Source: Sphingomonas aquatilis
GTDB taxonomy: Bacteria; Pseudomonadota; Alphaproteobacteria; Sphingomonadales; Sphingomonadaceae
Length of the DNA: 64,000 nt
Direction: 5' to 3'
Assembly: GCF_014196115.1 (NCBI RefSeq)
Contig: NZ_JACIDB010000008.1
Location: 1-64,000, forward strand
Shown: positions 1-8,344 of the stretch, one piece after another
Layout: each line of letters starts with the position of its first letter
Numbering within the stretch: the first letter of the stretch is position 1
Made by a program: the position numbers and the translations under genes
Notes under the pieces: model-generated
Database searches by the model: none
What the model saw: the letters and a program-made list of their open reading frames with translations, nothing else
What the model was told of the DNA's origin: nothing

Positions 1-317
1 TAACGTGCGCTTCGAGCCTTGAGGACCCGAAACACACGAGCCGCCGCCCACATGTCCCTTCATCTTACCTACAATGTCAAAGAGCCGACAAAAACCGACG
101 CCCAGTCAATCCCTCTTTTTGGAGGGCGACCCCGGCGCCTGGATTTCGGTGACCGTAGAAGCGAACCGTGTGGTCCGTCGCTGCGGTGACGTCCCTCTAG
201 GCGGGGTGTTCCGAACGGTCAAACACTTTTTTGCATTTTTCTTTCAGGGGACGTGCAAACCCGCAGAAAAGCTGGGATTTACGGGATGTGAAGACCCCCT
301 CCCCTACCCCCCGCCAG
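1..317. other. Intergenic or upstream region at the window edge
   Basis: No convincing gene is seen here. The stretch is less GC-rich than its surroundings and has several T-rich runs, for example at 228-242, which fits a promoter and leader region for the flippase gene that follows. Open frames through it run into the flippase in the wrong frame or need a TTG start. The upstream neighbour lies outside the window. Confidence 0.4.
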
Positions 318-1799
318 ATGGCCACCACCGCGAATCATGCCGACAACAGGCCCGAATCACTCGAGAATCAGGTGCGACGCGCGATTCTGTGGCGATCGGG
401 GAGCCAGATTTTCGCCCAGGCGGTGCAGTGGGCCGCGACCTTCCTGGTCATCCGGATCCTCGATCCGCGCGATTATGGCCTGTACGCGATGACCTCGGTC
501 GTGCTGGTGTTCCTCAACATGCTCAATGGCTACGGCCTGGCGAGCGGACTGATCCAGCGCGACGACGTGACACCGCATCAGACTCGGCAGCTGTTTGGGA
601 TGCTGATCGCGCTGAACGGGACGCTGGCAATCGTGCAGCTGATCCTCGCGCCGGTTGCCGCCGCCTATTACCGCCAGCCCGAGGTCGCGCAGCTGCTGCG
701 CGTGCAGGCGCTGATCTATTGCGTCACCCCCTTTGCCGCGCTGCCCTATGCGCTGCTCAGCCGGCAGATGGAGTTCCGGCGGCAGGCGACCGCCAATGTC
801 GCCGCCTCGCTGGCGGGCGCGGCGACGGCGCTCGCGGGGGCGCTCGCCGGTCTTGGCGTGTGGACATTGGTGTGGGCGCCGATCGCGCTGTTCGCGGTGC
901 GCGCGACGATGCTGACCTGGGGCGCCCGATCGCTGATGTGGCCGAGCTTCGACTTTCGCGGCGCCGGCCACCTCGCCCGCTATGGCGGCGTGATGGCGGC
1001 GGGGCAGTTCTTCTGGTTCCTGCAAAGCCAGGCCGACGTGTTCATCGGCGGACGCTGGTTCAGCGCCCACCAGCTTGGCATCTACACCACCGCGCTGTTC
1101 CTGGCGCAGATTTTCGTGTCGAAGTTCGTGCCGCCGCTCAACGAGGTGGCGTTCAGCGCCTATGCGCGCATCCAGCATGACGACGCCGCGGTGTCGCGCG
1201 CGTTTGTGCGATCGGTGCGGATCATCATGCTGGCGGCGATGCCCTTCTACGCCGGCCTTGCCGTCACCGCCTATCCGGTGGTGCTGACGGTGCTCGACGC
1301 CAAATGGGTGGAGGTGGCGCCGGTGGTGCAGATCATCGCGCTGGCGATGCCGTTCATGACGATCCAGGTCCTCTATTCCCCCGCCTGCGATGCGCGTGGG
1401 CGGCCCGGAATCGGTGCGCGCAACGGCGCGTTCGGCGCGCTGGTGCTCGCCACGACCTTCCTGGTCGGGGTGCATTGGGGGCCGGTCGGGCTCGCGTGGA
1501 GCTGGGTGGTGGCCTATCCCGTGTATCTGGCGGTGAGCAGCTGGCGGTCGCTGCCGGTGATCGGCGTCGCACCGCTGGCGCTGATCCGGGCGGTCGCGCC
1601 GGCGGTGATCGCCGCCGCGGTGATGGCGGGTGTCGTCCGACTGGTGGAGGCGCTGCTGCCGCCGCTGGCGCCGCCGGTGCAGCTAGCGATCCTCGTCGGC
1701 GTGGGGGCCGCGACCTATGGCGGCTGGCTCGCGCTGTTCGCGCGCGGCACCGTGCGCGAGCTGATCGCGATCCTGCGCAAGCGGCCGCTGCCGGCCTGA
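318..1799 (+). CDS. Wzx-like polysaccharide/oligosaccharide flippase (MATE/MOP superfamily)
   Basis: A 493-residue integral membrane protein with about 12-14 hydrophobic segments. The N-terminus (WRSGSQIFAQAVQWAATFLV, then ILDPRDYGLYAM) is the pattern of the polysaccharide biosynthesis/lipopolysaccharide O-unit flippase families. Such proteins move lipid-linked sugar repeat units across the inner membrane for exopolysaccharide or O-antigen assembly. The ATG at 318 is preferred over an in-frame TTG at 231, because it puts the start just before the conserved amphipathic N-terminal helix; no strong ribosome binding site is visible at either. It converges on the CBS gene with a 20-bp gap that holds a small inverted repeat (GACGGG/CCCGTC, 1798-1819). 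The substrate cannot be told from sequence. Confidence 0.82.
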   Translation: MATTANHADNRPESLENQVRRAILWRSGSQIFAQAVQWAATFLVIRILDPRDYGLYAMTSVVLVFLNMLNGYGLASGLIQRDDVTPHQTRQLFGMLIALNGTLAIVQLILAPVAAAYYRQPEVAQLLRVQALIYCVTPFAALPYALLSRQMEFRRQATANVAASLAGAATALAGALAGLGVWTLVWAPIALFAVRATMLTWGARSLMWPSFDFRGAGHLARYGGVMAAGQFFWFLQSQADVFIGGRWFSAHQLGIYTTALFLAQIFVSKFVPPLNEVAFSAYARIQHDDAAVSRAFVRSVRIIMLAAMPFYAGLAVTAYPVVLTVLDAKWVEVAPVVQIIALAMPFMTIQVLYSPACDARGRPGIGARNGAFGALVLATTFLVGVHWGPVGLAWSWVVAYPVYLAVSSWRSLPVIGVAPLALIRAVAPAVIAAAVMAGVVRLVEALLPPLAPPVQLAILVGVGAATYGGWLALFARGTVRELIAILRKRPLPA

Positions 1800-1819
1800 C
1801 GGGGCAGCGCTGACCCGTC

Positions 1820-2254
1820 CTATCCCTGCTGGATATAGTCGCGCATCGCCGCGGCATCCGCCTCGATCCGGTCGATGCGGTATTTGACCAGGTCGCCGAT
1901 CGAGACGAAGCCGACCATCCGCCCGTCCTCGACCACCGGCAGATGACGGATGCGCCGCCGCGTCATCAGCGACAGTGCGCCGATGACGTTTTCCTGCGCG
2001 CCGACGCTCTGCACGGGCTGCGTCATCACCTCGGACAGGGGCCGGTCGAGCGCGCCGGCGCCGGCCTGCGCCAGGCAATGGACGACGTCGCGTTCGGAAA
2101 AGATGCCCACCGGCACGCCATCGTCGCAGACCGGCACCGCGCCGATTCGCTTCTCCGCCAGCACCGCCACCGCCTCGCCGACACGCGTCTGCGGGATCAG
2201 CGCGATCACATCGTCGCCCTTGGTGCGCAGGATTGCCGCGATTGTCATGTTCAT
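1820..2254 (-). CDS. CBS domain-containing protein
   Basis: A 144-residue protein made almost wholly of two tandem CBS domains (about residues 8-65 and 73-130). Typical motifs are visible: RIGAVPVCDDGVPVGIFSERD in the first and RRIRHLPVVEDGRMVGFVSIGD in the second. Stand-alone CBS pairs bind adenosyl ligands such as AMP, ATP or NAD and often act as energy sensors or partners of other enzymes; the partner here is unknown. The start is well supported, with a strong GGAGGAGG ribosome binding site about 6 nt upstream. It is divergent from the small membrane protein gene at 2345. Confidence 0.88.
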   Translation of the reverse strand: MNMTIAAILRTKGDDVIALIPQTRVGEAVAVLAEKRIGAVPVCDDGVPVGIFSERDVVHCLAQAGAGALDRPLSEVMTQPVQSVGAQENVIGALSLMTRRRIRHLPVVEDGRMVGFVSIGDLVKYRIDRIEADAAAMRDYIQQG

Positions 2255-2344
2255 CCTCCTCCGTCACATCCGACTCGGTCCCGTCCGGCTCTTCGGGCCG
2301 GATCGGGGTTGAGCAGATCATGTTTGCGCGTCATTGGCAAAGCC

Positions 2345-2653
2345 ATGGATCAGCGCCCCGCCGGACTGGACGATCCCGCGCTCGCGGCGCACGCCTGGGC
2401 GCGGTTTCGCAGCATCATGGCGTGGATGATCGCCGTCGCCGCGGCGTGCAGCGCGGGCGCGATCGTCGGCCTTGCCTGGGTGCATGGGCCGTTGCGCCTG
2501 ATCACCATGGCGGCGGTGATCGGCGGGGTCGGCGGATCGATCGCGCTCGCCGGCGCGCTGATGGGTCTGGTGTTCCTGAGTTCGGGCACCGGGCATGATG
2601 AACACGTCGAGCGGCACGACCCGCCCGCGCCGGGACCACGGCACGATCGCTAG
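2345..2653 (+). CDS. Small two-helix membrane protein, unknown function
   Basis: A 102-residue protein that I do not recognise. It has two clear hydrophobic segments, about residues 25-47 (IMAWMIAVAAACSAGAIVG) and 52-80 (LITMAAVIGGVGGSIALAGA), and a short charged, His- and Pro-rich tail. The start ATG at 2345 is the first that keeps the whole membrane region; a longer reading upstream would overlap the divergent CBS gene. Such proteins occur near CBS genes in sphingomonads, but I infer no function. Confidence 0.6.
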   Translation: MDQRPAGLDDPALAAHAWARFRSIMAWMIAVAAACSAGAIVGLAWVHGPLRLITMAAVIGGVGGSIALAGALMGLVFLSSGTGHDEHVERHDPPAPGPRHDR

Positions 2654-2803
2654 ACGGCGGGCGCGAAGGCACGCGTCCCCGCATCTTTGCGCGACGATTC
2701 CCTCGTCGGCGTGGGCGGGGTCATGCGGCGCTTCACCTGCATGCGCCGTGCCGAACGCCAGTCGTTGCAGGAGTGGCGTGTCCGGGTGAGTGCCGCGACA
2801 CCA

Positions 2804-2842
2804 AAGCAAAAAGGGCCGGCTCCTCGTCGGAACCGGCCCCTT
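2804..2842 (-). terminator. Rho-independent terminator of the DUF4167 gene
   Basis: On the minus strand a GGGGCCGGTTCC/GGAGCCGGCCC-type stem with a short loop is followed directly by TTTTTGC. It lies about 23 bp after the stop codon of the DUF4167 gene and nothing else on that strand is close. Confidence 0.8.
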
Positions 2843-2864
2843 CTGGCGTTCGGATATCGCGCGC

Positions 2865-3767
2865 TTATTCGGCGGCGGGCACTTCCACCGCGGGTGTGCG
2901 CGGGGTGCGACGGCGGCGCGGCTTGGGCGCCTCTTCGTCGGAATCGTTCGCCGCAGCGATGTTAAGCGAGGGCGGCAGGCGATCGGCGTCGACGCCATTG
3001 CCCTGATCCTCGGCCGCGGGCGCTTCCACCTGCGCATCCCGACGCGGGCGACCGCGGCGCTTGGGCGCGGGGGCGTCGGCGGCGATCACGGTCTCGGCGC
3101 GCTCGGTGAGCGATTCGCCCTCTGCGATCGGATCGGCACGATGCTGACCGGCGACCTCGACCCGCGCCTGCTCCGCCTCGAAGCGGGGCCGGCGGACGCG
3201 GTCCTCGCGCTGCGGGCGGTCGTCACGCTGCTGGCGATCCTCCCGATTGCCGCGCTCTTCGCGATTGCCGCGGTCGTCCCAGTTCCGGCCCTGGCGCTGG
3301 TCGCCATCCTGTCGGTCGCGATCCTGCCGATCCTGACGGTCGCGGCTCTGGCGCTGCGGGCGATCCTCGCGGCCCTGCCCGTCGCGCGCCTGCACCTCGC
3401 CGTCCTGCTCGCCGGCCCGGATCGGCTCGCCTTCGTCGCCGTAATCCTCGTCGTCGTTCAGGTCGAACGGCTGCTGGCGGCGCGGCTGATTATCCTCGAA
3501 ACGGCCGCGCTGATCGGCGAGCACGCGGAAATAATGGTCGGCGAACTGCAGATAATATTCGGTGTTGACGCGGTCGCCCTGGCGCTGCGCCTCCATGGCG
3601 AGGTTCTTGTACTTCTCGAACAGCTGGTTCGCGTTGCCGCGCGCGCGGCTGTCGATGCGATTGCCGTTGTCGGGACGCCCCTGGCCACCCTGCCGCGGCC
3701 CGTTGTTGCCGCCGCCGTTGTTGCCACCACGGCCGCGACGGCGGCCGTTCTGCCGATTGTTAATCAA
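2865..3767 (-). CDS. DUF4167 domain-containing protein
   Basis: A 300-residue, very Arg/Gln/Asp-rich protein. The first about 95 residues match the alphaproteobacterial DUF4167 domain: an RG-rich start (MINNRQNGRRRGRGG), then the NQLFEKYKNLAMEAQRQGDR and YYLQFADHYFRVLAD segments. The remainder is low-complexity, with stretches of R/Q/D/E repeats and a basic end (KPRRRRTPRT), suggesting a disordered, possibly RNA-binding protein; the function is not known. The start is a TTG at 3767, since no in-frame ATG precedes the conserved N-terminus. A strong terminator follows. It is followed downstream, across a 210-bp gap, by the small membrane protein gene on the other strand. Confidence 0.85.
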   Translation of the reverse strand: MINNRQNGRRRGRGGNNGGGNNGPRQGGQGRPDNGNRIDSRARGNANQLFEKYKNLAMEAQRQGDRVNTEYYLQFADHYFRVLADQRGRFEDNQPRRQQPFDLNDDEDYGDEGEPIRAGEQDGEVQARDGQGREDRPQRQSRDRQDRQDRDRQDGDQRQGRNWDDRGNREERGNREDRQQRDDRPQREDRVRRPRFEAEQARVEVAGQHRADPIAEGESLTERAETVIAADAPAPKRRGRPRRDAQVEAPAAEDQGNGVDADRLPPSLNIAAANDSDEEAPKPRRRRTPRTPAVEVPAAE

Positions 3768-4047
3768 GCTGATGTCCCATGATCTGAGTAATGGTCCTCA
3801 AAACCAATCCGGCCCTTCGGGCCTGACGCACGGTCAAACGGTGCCATCCTTTGCGTCCGCGGCGTGCCCTGCGGGGCGACGCTGGAGCCTGTCACGGCCC
3901 CCGCCCATGCGGCGACCTGATGACGAAAGGATGCGGGTAACCGTCCTACGACCCCTTGTGATCGTCGATGGTGCTTGCCCCGGCCCGACCAATAGCTGGC
4001 GCGAGGGCGTTCCTACAAGCGAAATATGTGGATGGTCGTGCCATCTT

Positions 4048-4878
4048 TCAACCGGCGGTGCGGGGCGTGACGAGAAGGCAGCGGTCGCGCTGCCCCAGAT
4101 CGCGATGGACGACACTGTCGAGGCCGGCCGCGGCGAACAGCGCGGCGACCGCCGCGGCCTGGGTATGGCCGATCTCCACCGCCGCGCAGCCGCCGGGCGC
4201 GATCAACCGCGCGAGCTGCCCCGCGAGCAGCTGGTAATCGTCGAGGCCATCGGCACCCGCAAACAAGGCGGAGCCCGGTTCGTGGCGGCGCACTTCGTCG
4301 GGCAGCGGCTCGTCGGTGCCGATATAGGGCGGGTTGGCGAGGACGAGATCGAAGCGCGCATCGATCGCCGCCGCCCAGTCGCCGCGGACGAAGGCGGTGC
4401 GGTGCGCCATCCCCAGCGCCGTGGCGTTCGATGTGGCATAGGCCAGCGCCTGCGCGGAGCGATCGACACCGACCCCGCGCGCCGGCCATTCGTCGAGCGC
4501 AGCGAGCAACAGCGTCCCCGGTCCGGTGCCGAGATCGAGCACGGTTACGGGCGCGCGGTTGCCGAAATGCGCGAGCGCGGCGATCAGCAGCGTCTCACTG
4601 TCGGGTCGCGGCACCAATGCGCCGGGACCGACAGATAGGTCGATCGTCCAGAAGCCGCGCGTGCCGGTGATATAGGCCACCGGCTCGTGCGCCGCGCGCC
4701 GTTCGACCAGGCCTGCGAAGGTGGCGGGGACGGGCCGCTCCATGTCGAGCAGCAGCGCGTTGCGATCGATCCCCAGCGCGTGCGCCATGAGCAGTTCCGC
4801 ATCGAGCCGCGCGGTGGGCGAAAAGCCGAAGCGCGCGGTGGCGTCGGCGAGCGCAGCGCGGAGATTGGCGGCGCTCAC
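4048..4878 (-). CDS. prmC: Peptide chain release factor N5-glutamine methyltransferase
   Basis: A 276-residue protein that methylates the glutamine of the GGQ motif of release factors RF1/RF2 using S-adenosylmethionine. The SAM-binding motif VLDLGTGPGTL is at about residues 113-123 and the catalytic NPPY at 182-185, both diagnostic of the PrmC/HemK family. The small helical N-terminal domain that docks on the release factor is present (residues 1-75). The start is a GTG at 4878. It lies downstream of its substrate gene prfA in the same direction, as in many bacteria, but a 105-bp palindromic repeat (4892-4996) separates the two. Confidence 0.93.
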   Translation of the reverse strand: MSAANLRAALADATARFGFSPTARLDAELLMAHALGIDRNALLLDMERPVPATFAGLVERRAAHEPVAYITGTRGFWTIDLSVGPGALVPRPDSETLLIAALAHFGNRAPVTVLDLGTGPGTLLLAALDEWPARGVGVDRSAQALAYATSNATALGMAHRTAFVRGDWAAAIDARFDLVLANPPYIGTDEPLPDEVRRHEPGSALFAGADGLDDYQLLAGQLARLIAPGGCAAVEIGHTQAAAVAALFAAAGLDSVVHRDLGQRDRCLLVTPRTAG

Positions 4879-4891
4879 CTTCCACCCGCTT

Positions 4892-4996
4892 CGTCATCCC
4901 GGCGAACGCCGGGAACCAGGGACACGCGACGCATCGGTTTCACCCTTACGCTGGCCACACCGCCGTCCATGGATCCCGGCGTCCGCCGGGATGACG
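4892..4996. repeat. Palindromic intergenic repeat between prfA and prmC
   Basis: The outer ends form an inverted repeat, CGTCATCCCGGCGAACGCCG on the left against CGGCGTCCGCCGGGATGACG on the right. This is a sequence variant of the CGTCACCCCGGAC family found elsewhere in the window. It fills most of the prfA-prmC gap. Confidence 0.75.
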
Positions 4997-5022
4997 GAGG
5001 AAGGAAGCGGGCCCCCGCGCCC

Positions 5023-6099
5023 TCACCCATCCAGCGACGCCAGCCGCTCCGCCTCGTCCTCGGCGATCAGCGCGCCGATCAGTTCGTCCATCTCGCCCTG
5101 CAGGATTTCGGGCAGGCGATGCAGCGTCAGGTTGATGCGATGGTCCGTCACGCGGCCTTGCGGGAAATTGTACGTCCGGATGCGCTCGGATCGGTCGCCC
5201 GATCCCACCATCGCGCGTCGCGTGCCCGATCGTTCGCTCGCCAGCCGCTCGCGTTCGGCTTCGTACAGGCGCGTGCGCAGCACCTTCAGCGCCTTGGCCT
5301 TGTTCTTGTGCTGCGACTTTTCATCCTGCTGGATCACGACCAGGCCGGTCGGCAAGTGCGTGATGCGCACCGCGCTGTCGGTGGTGTTGACCGACTGGCC
5401 GCCGGGACCCGACGAGCGGTACACGTCAATGCGCAGGTCCTTGTCGTCGATGCGCACGTCGACCTCTTCGGCCTCGGGCAGCACCGCGACGGTGGCGGCG
5501 GAGGTGTGGATGCGTCCGCCCGCCTCGGTAACGGGCACGCGCTGCACGCGGTGGACGCCCGCCTCGAACTTCAGTTTCGCGAACACGCCCGTGCCGGTGA
5601 CGCTGGCGACGACTTCCTTGAACCCGCCCGCATCGGACGACGAGCTGGAGATCACCTCGACCCGCCAGCCCTGCGTTTCGGCATAGCGCTGGTACATGCG
5701 TAGCAGGTCGCCGGCGAACAGCGCCGCCTCATCGCCGCCAGTGCCGGCGCGGATTTCGAGCATCGCCGCGCGTTCGTCCGCCGCATCGCGCGGCAGCAAT
5801 GCGAGCGCCAGCCGCCGGTCCGCCGCCTCCAGCGCGCGGGCGTTATCGCGCAACTCCTCCGCGGCCAGGCTGCGCAATTCCTCGTCGCCGGTATCCTCCG
5901 CCATATAGGCTAGGCTGTCCGCCTCCTGCCGCAGCCGCCGCACCTCGCTCGCCGCCTGCGCGACGGGTTCCAGCTCGGCATATTCCTTCGACACCGCGAC
6001 GAAGCGGTCGGAGGGCAGGTCGCCGGTCGCCATCTGCGCCTGCAACTCGTCCCGCCGCGCCTCGATCTGCGCGATCCGTTCGGGGGAGATGGTGGTCAT
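5023..6099 (-). CDS. prfA: Peptide chain release factor 1
   Basis: A 358-residue class I release factor recognising UAA and UAG. The GGQ catalytic motif is at 233-235 within [20 protein letters not shown], and the stop-codon recognition tripeptide is PVT (about 189-191), the P-x-T form of RF1 and not the SPF of RF2. Length and domains are standard. Its ATG overlaps the stop codon of hisS by 4 bp (ATGA), so it is probably translationally coupled to hisS, with prmC further downstream. Confidence 0.96.
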   Translation of the reverse strand: MTTISPERIAQIEARRDELQAQMATGDLPSDRFVAVSKEYAELEPVAQAASEVRRLRQEADSLAYMAEDTGDEELRSLAAEELRDNARALEAADRRLALALLPRDAADERAAMLEIRAGTGGDEAALFAGDLLRMYQRYAETQGWRVEVISSSSSDAGGFKEVVASVTGTGVFAKLKFEAGVHRVQRVPVTEAGGRIHTSAATVAVLPEAEEVDVRIDDKDLRIDVYRSSGPGGQSVNTTDSAVRITHLPTGLVVIQQDEKSQHKNKAKALKVLRTRLYEAERERLASERSGTRRAMVGSGDRSERIRTYNFPQGRVTDHRINLTLHRLPEILQGEMDELIGALIAEDEAERLASLDG

Positions 6100-7421
6100 G
6101 CCACTCCACGCACTTGAAAATCAGAACTGCCTTGGGCTCGCGTTAGGTCGCGAAATCCGGGGAAAGCCAGTCGAAGTGCTTCTGCGGCATAGCGCTCCGC
6201 CTCTCTAGGAGCCCCAATACGCGAGAGCTTGCCCATCTTACATTCCACGGCAAGCCATCCATCGTCACCTGCGCCTTCTACTTTCAGGATTGCGTCGGCA
6301 CCCCTCGACTGAGCTTTATCATAGCGCTTTTTAAACGAGCCTCCTGAGACGATGTCGACAGAATAGCCTACCTTTCGAAGACTTTTCGCCAAGCTGATGA
6401 GGGCATTTTCGAGGTCATCGACCTCTGACATCACGATGAAGTTTGGCTTTTGCTCCGCCGGCTCGTCCAGCAACATCGCCAGCCGCTCGACGCCCGCCGC
6501 CCAGCCGACGCCCGCCGTCGGCGCGCCACCCAGCGACTCCACCAGTCCGTCATACCGCCCGCCGGCCAGCACCGTGCCCTGCGCCCCCAGCCGATCGGTC
6601 ACGAACTCGAACGCCGTGTGCCGGTAATAGTCCAGCCCGCGCACCAGCCGCGGGTTGCGCGTCCACCGAACCCCCGCCGCATCCAGCCCCGCCGTCACCG
6701 CATCGAAGAACGCGCGCGCCTCATCGGTCAGATAAGCGTCGATATCCGGCGCGGCGTCGGCGATCGGCCGGTCGCGCGGGTCCTTCGAATCGAGGATGCG
6801 CATCGGATTCTTCTCGAGCCGCGTCAGGCTGTCTTCCGACAGGTCCCCGCGATGCGCCTCGAAATGCGCCACCAGCCCCGCACGCCACGCGTCGCGCGTC
6901 TCGGCGTCGCCCAGCGTATTGAGCTGCAACGTCACGCCCTCGGCGATGCCCAACTCGTGCAGCAGCTGGTCCGCCATCACCAGCAGCTCGACATCCGCCG
7001 CCGGCTCGGGCGCGCCCAATATCTCGGCGTCGATCTGGTGGAATTGGCGATACCGCCCCTTCTGCGGGCGTTCGTAGCGGAACACCGCGCCACTCGTCGC
7101 GACCTTCAGCGGCGCATATTGCTGCCAGCCTTCGGTCAGGAACGCGCGCGCGATACCTGCAGTGAATTCGGGCCGCAGCGTCAGCGAATCGCCGCCGCGG
7201 TCGGGGAAGGTGTACATCTCCTTCGACACGACGTCGGTCGTCTCGCCGATCGAGCGGGCGAAGACCTCGGTCGCCTCGAACACGGGCAGATCGACGCGCT
7301 GGAAGCAGTACAGGCGGCGGACGCGTTCGAACGTCTCGATCACCGTTGCGAAGCGGCGCTGCTCGTCGCCGAAGATATCCTGGGTCCCGCGCACCCGGCG
7401 CGGCGTTTCGATACGGGCCAT
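6096..7421 (-). CDS. hisS: Histidine--tRNA ligase with an atypical C-terminal end
   Basis: A 441-residue class II aminoacyl-tRNA synthetase. The core is clear: [11 protein letters not shown] at the start, motif 2 around [20 protein letters not shown], and the histidine-binding [16 protein letters not shown]. The C-terminal anticodon-binding domain is recognisable ([20 protein letters not shown]) but ends in an unusual sequence ([20 protein letters not shown]). The last roughly 330 coding bases (6099-6440) are visibly lower in GC and use codons rare in the rest of the gene, suggesting replacement by recombination. The ATG at 7421 is chosen because [12 protein letters not shown] is the usual family start; a frame start at 7454 adds 11 unconserved residues. 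It overlaps prfA by 4 bp. Confidence 0.93.
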   Translation of the reverse strand: MARIETPRRVRGTQDIFGDEQRRFATVIETFERVRRLYCFQRVDLPVFEATEVFARSIGETTDVVSKEMYTFPDRGGDSLTLRPEFTAGIARAFLTEGWQQYAPLKVATSGAVFRYERPQKGRYRQFHQIDAEILGAPEPAADVELLVMADQLLHELGIAEGVTLQLNTLGDAETRDAWRAGLVAHFEAHRGDLSEDSLTRLEKNPMRILDSKDPRDRPIADAAPDIDAYLTDEARAFFDAVTAGLDAAGVRWTRNPRLVRGLDYYRHTAFEFVTDRLGAQGTVLAGGRYDGLVESLGGAPTAGVGWAAGVERLAMLLDEPAEQKPNFIVMSEVDDLENALISLAKSLRKVGYSVDIVSGGSFKKRYDKAQSRGADAILKVEGAGDDGWLAVECKMGKLSRIGAPREAERYAAEALRLAFPGFRDLTRAQGSSDFQVRGVA

Positions 7422-7470
7422 ATGGTGGCGGTATCTAGGCGACGCCGCTGCCAAGCGCTAGCACCCCAAC

Positions 7471-8133
7471 ATGACCAATCCGCGCCGCTATTGGGGAATC
7501 GGCAACCGCATCGCACCGCCGCGTTTCGCGCTGTTCGTGGCGATCTTCGCCATAGGGCTGGCCGCCCTGATTCCGATCGTCGGCAAGGGGCGCGGGATCA
7601 TGGGCGCGTTCGATGCCGCCGCGATCGTCTTTCTCCTGTCGCTCGTCTCGCTGTTCCGCCACGCCAATGCCGCGCGGATGCGGCGGGCGACGCGGGAAAA
7701 CGACGCCAATCGCGCGCTACTGCTGGCGATCACCGCGGCGACGATGGGCGTGATTCTGGTCGCGGTGGCGGGCGAATTGAAGGGCCGCAACGATACGCTG
7801 GCGATCGTGCTGGTGGTGACGACGCTGGCGCTGAGCTGGCTGTTTTCCAACATGGTCTACGCCATGCATTACGCGCATCTGTTCTACAGCGCCGACGACG
7901 ATGGCGAGGGGGACGCAGGCGGCATCGACTTTCCAGGATGCAAGGAACCCGATTACTGGGACTTCCTGTATTTCAGCGCGACGCTGGGCATGACGTTCCA
8001 GACGTCGGACGTCTCCATCACCTCGCGGCGCATCCGCCGCGTCGTGCTCGGCCAGTGCCTCGCCGCCTTCGTGTTCAACCTCGGCGTGATCGCCTTCACC
8101 ATCAACGTGCTGGGCGGCGGCGGCGGGAACTGA
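7471..8133 (+). CDS. DUF1345 domain-containing membrane protein
   Basis: A 220-residue inner-membrane protein with about five hydrophobic segments. The end of the protein carries the hallmark of the DUF1345 family: DFLYFSATLGMTFQTSDVSI followed by a final membrane helix (VLGQCLAAFVFNLGVIAFTI). The pore-like sequence YFSATLGMTFQTSDV resembles ion-channel selectivity-filter regions, but no transport activity is established for the family. It is divergent from hisS with 49 bp between starts. Confidence 0.85.
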   Translation: MTNPRRYWGIGNRIAPPRFALFVAIFAIGLAALIPIVGKGRGIMGAFDAAAIVFLLSLVSLFRHANAARMRRATRENDANRALLLAITAATMGVILVAVAGELKGRNDTLAIVLVVTTLALSWLFSNMVYAMHYAHLFYSADDDGEGDAGGIDFPGCKEPDYWDFLYFSATLGMTFQTSDVSITSRRIRRVVLGQCLAAFVFNLGVIAFTINVLGGGGGN

Positions 8134-8146
8134 GTCCTTTTCGTCT

Positions 8147-8223
8147 CGTCACCCAGGACTTGATCCGGGGTCCCGCTATTGCCGGCAGAAGAAGCGGGAT
8201 CCCGGCTCAAGGCCGGGATGACG
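8147..8223. repeat. Palindromic intergenic repeat
   Basis: A CGTCACCCAGGACTTGATCC left end is mirrored by CGGGATGACG on the right, with an internal GATCCCGG/CCGGGGTCCC complement. It is a shorter (77-bp) and diverged member of the window's main repeat family and lies just after the DUF1345 gene. Confidence 0.7.
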
Positions 8224-8308
8224 GGTTTGGATATCGGATGGTGCCAGATCACGGGGCGGAATTCCCCGTTGCCCGCGTAAGGGCTGGACGCCGCGGCTTT
8301 GCGAAGCT

Positions 8309-8320
8309 TACACCGGTGTA
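8309..8320. promoter_or_regulatory. 12-bp perfect palindrome upstream of the M61 peptidase gene
   Basis: TACACCGGTGTA is a perfect dyad centred about 30 bp before the ATG at 8345, in a short AT-richer pocket. It has the look of a repressor operator, but no regulator gene is next to it and no clear -35/-10 pair is seen. Inference only. Confidence 0.3.
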
Positions 8321-8344
8321 TTCGTTTCTTGCCGAAGGCTCGCC

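Noticed and set aside
1943..2344. Longer version of the small membrane protein starting at 1943
   Set aside because: It would lie antisense across the CBS gene, which has a clear domain pattern and ribosome binding site.
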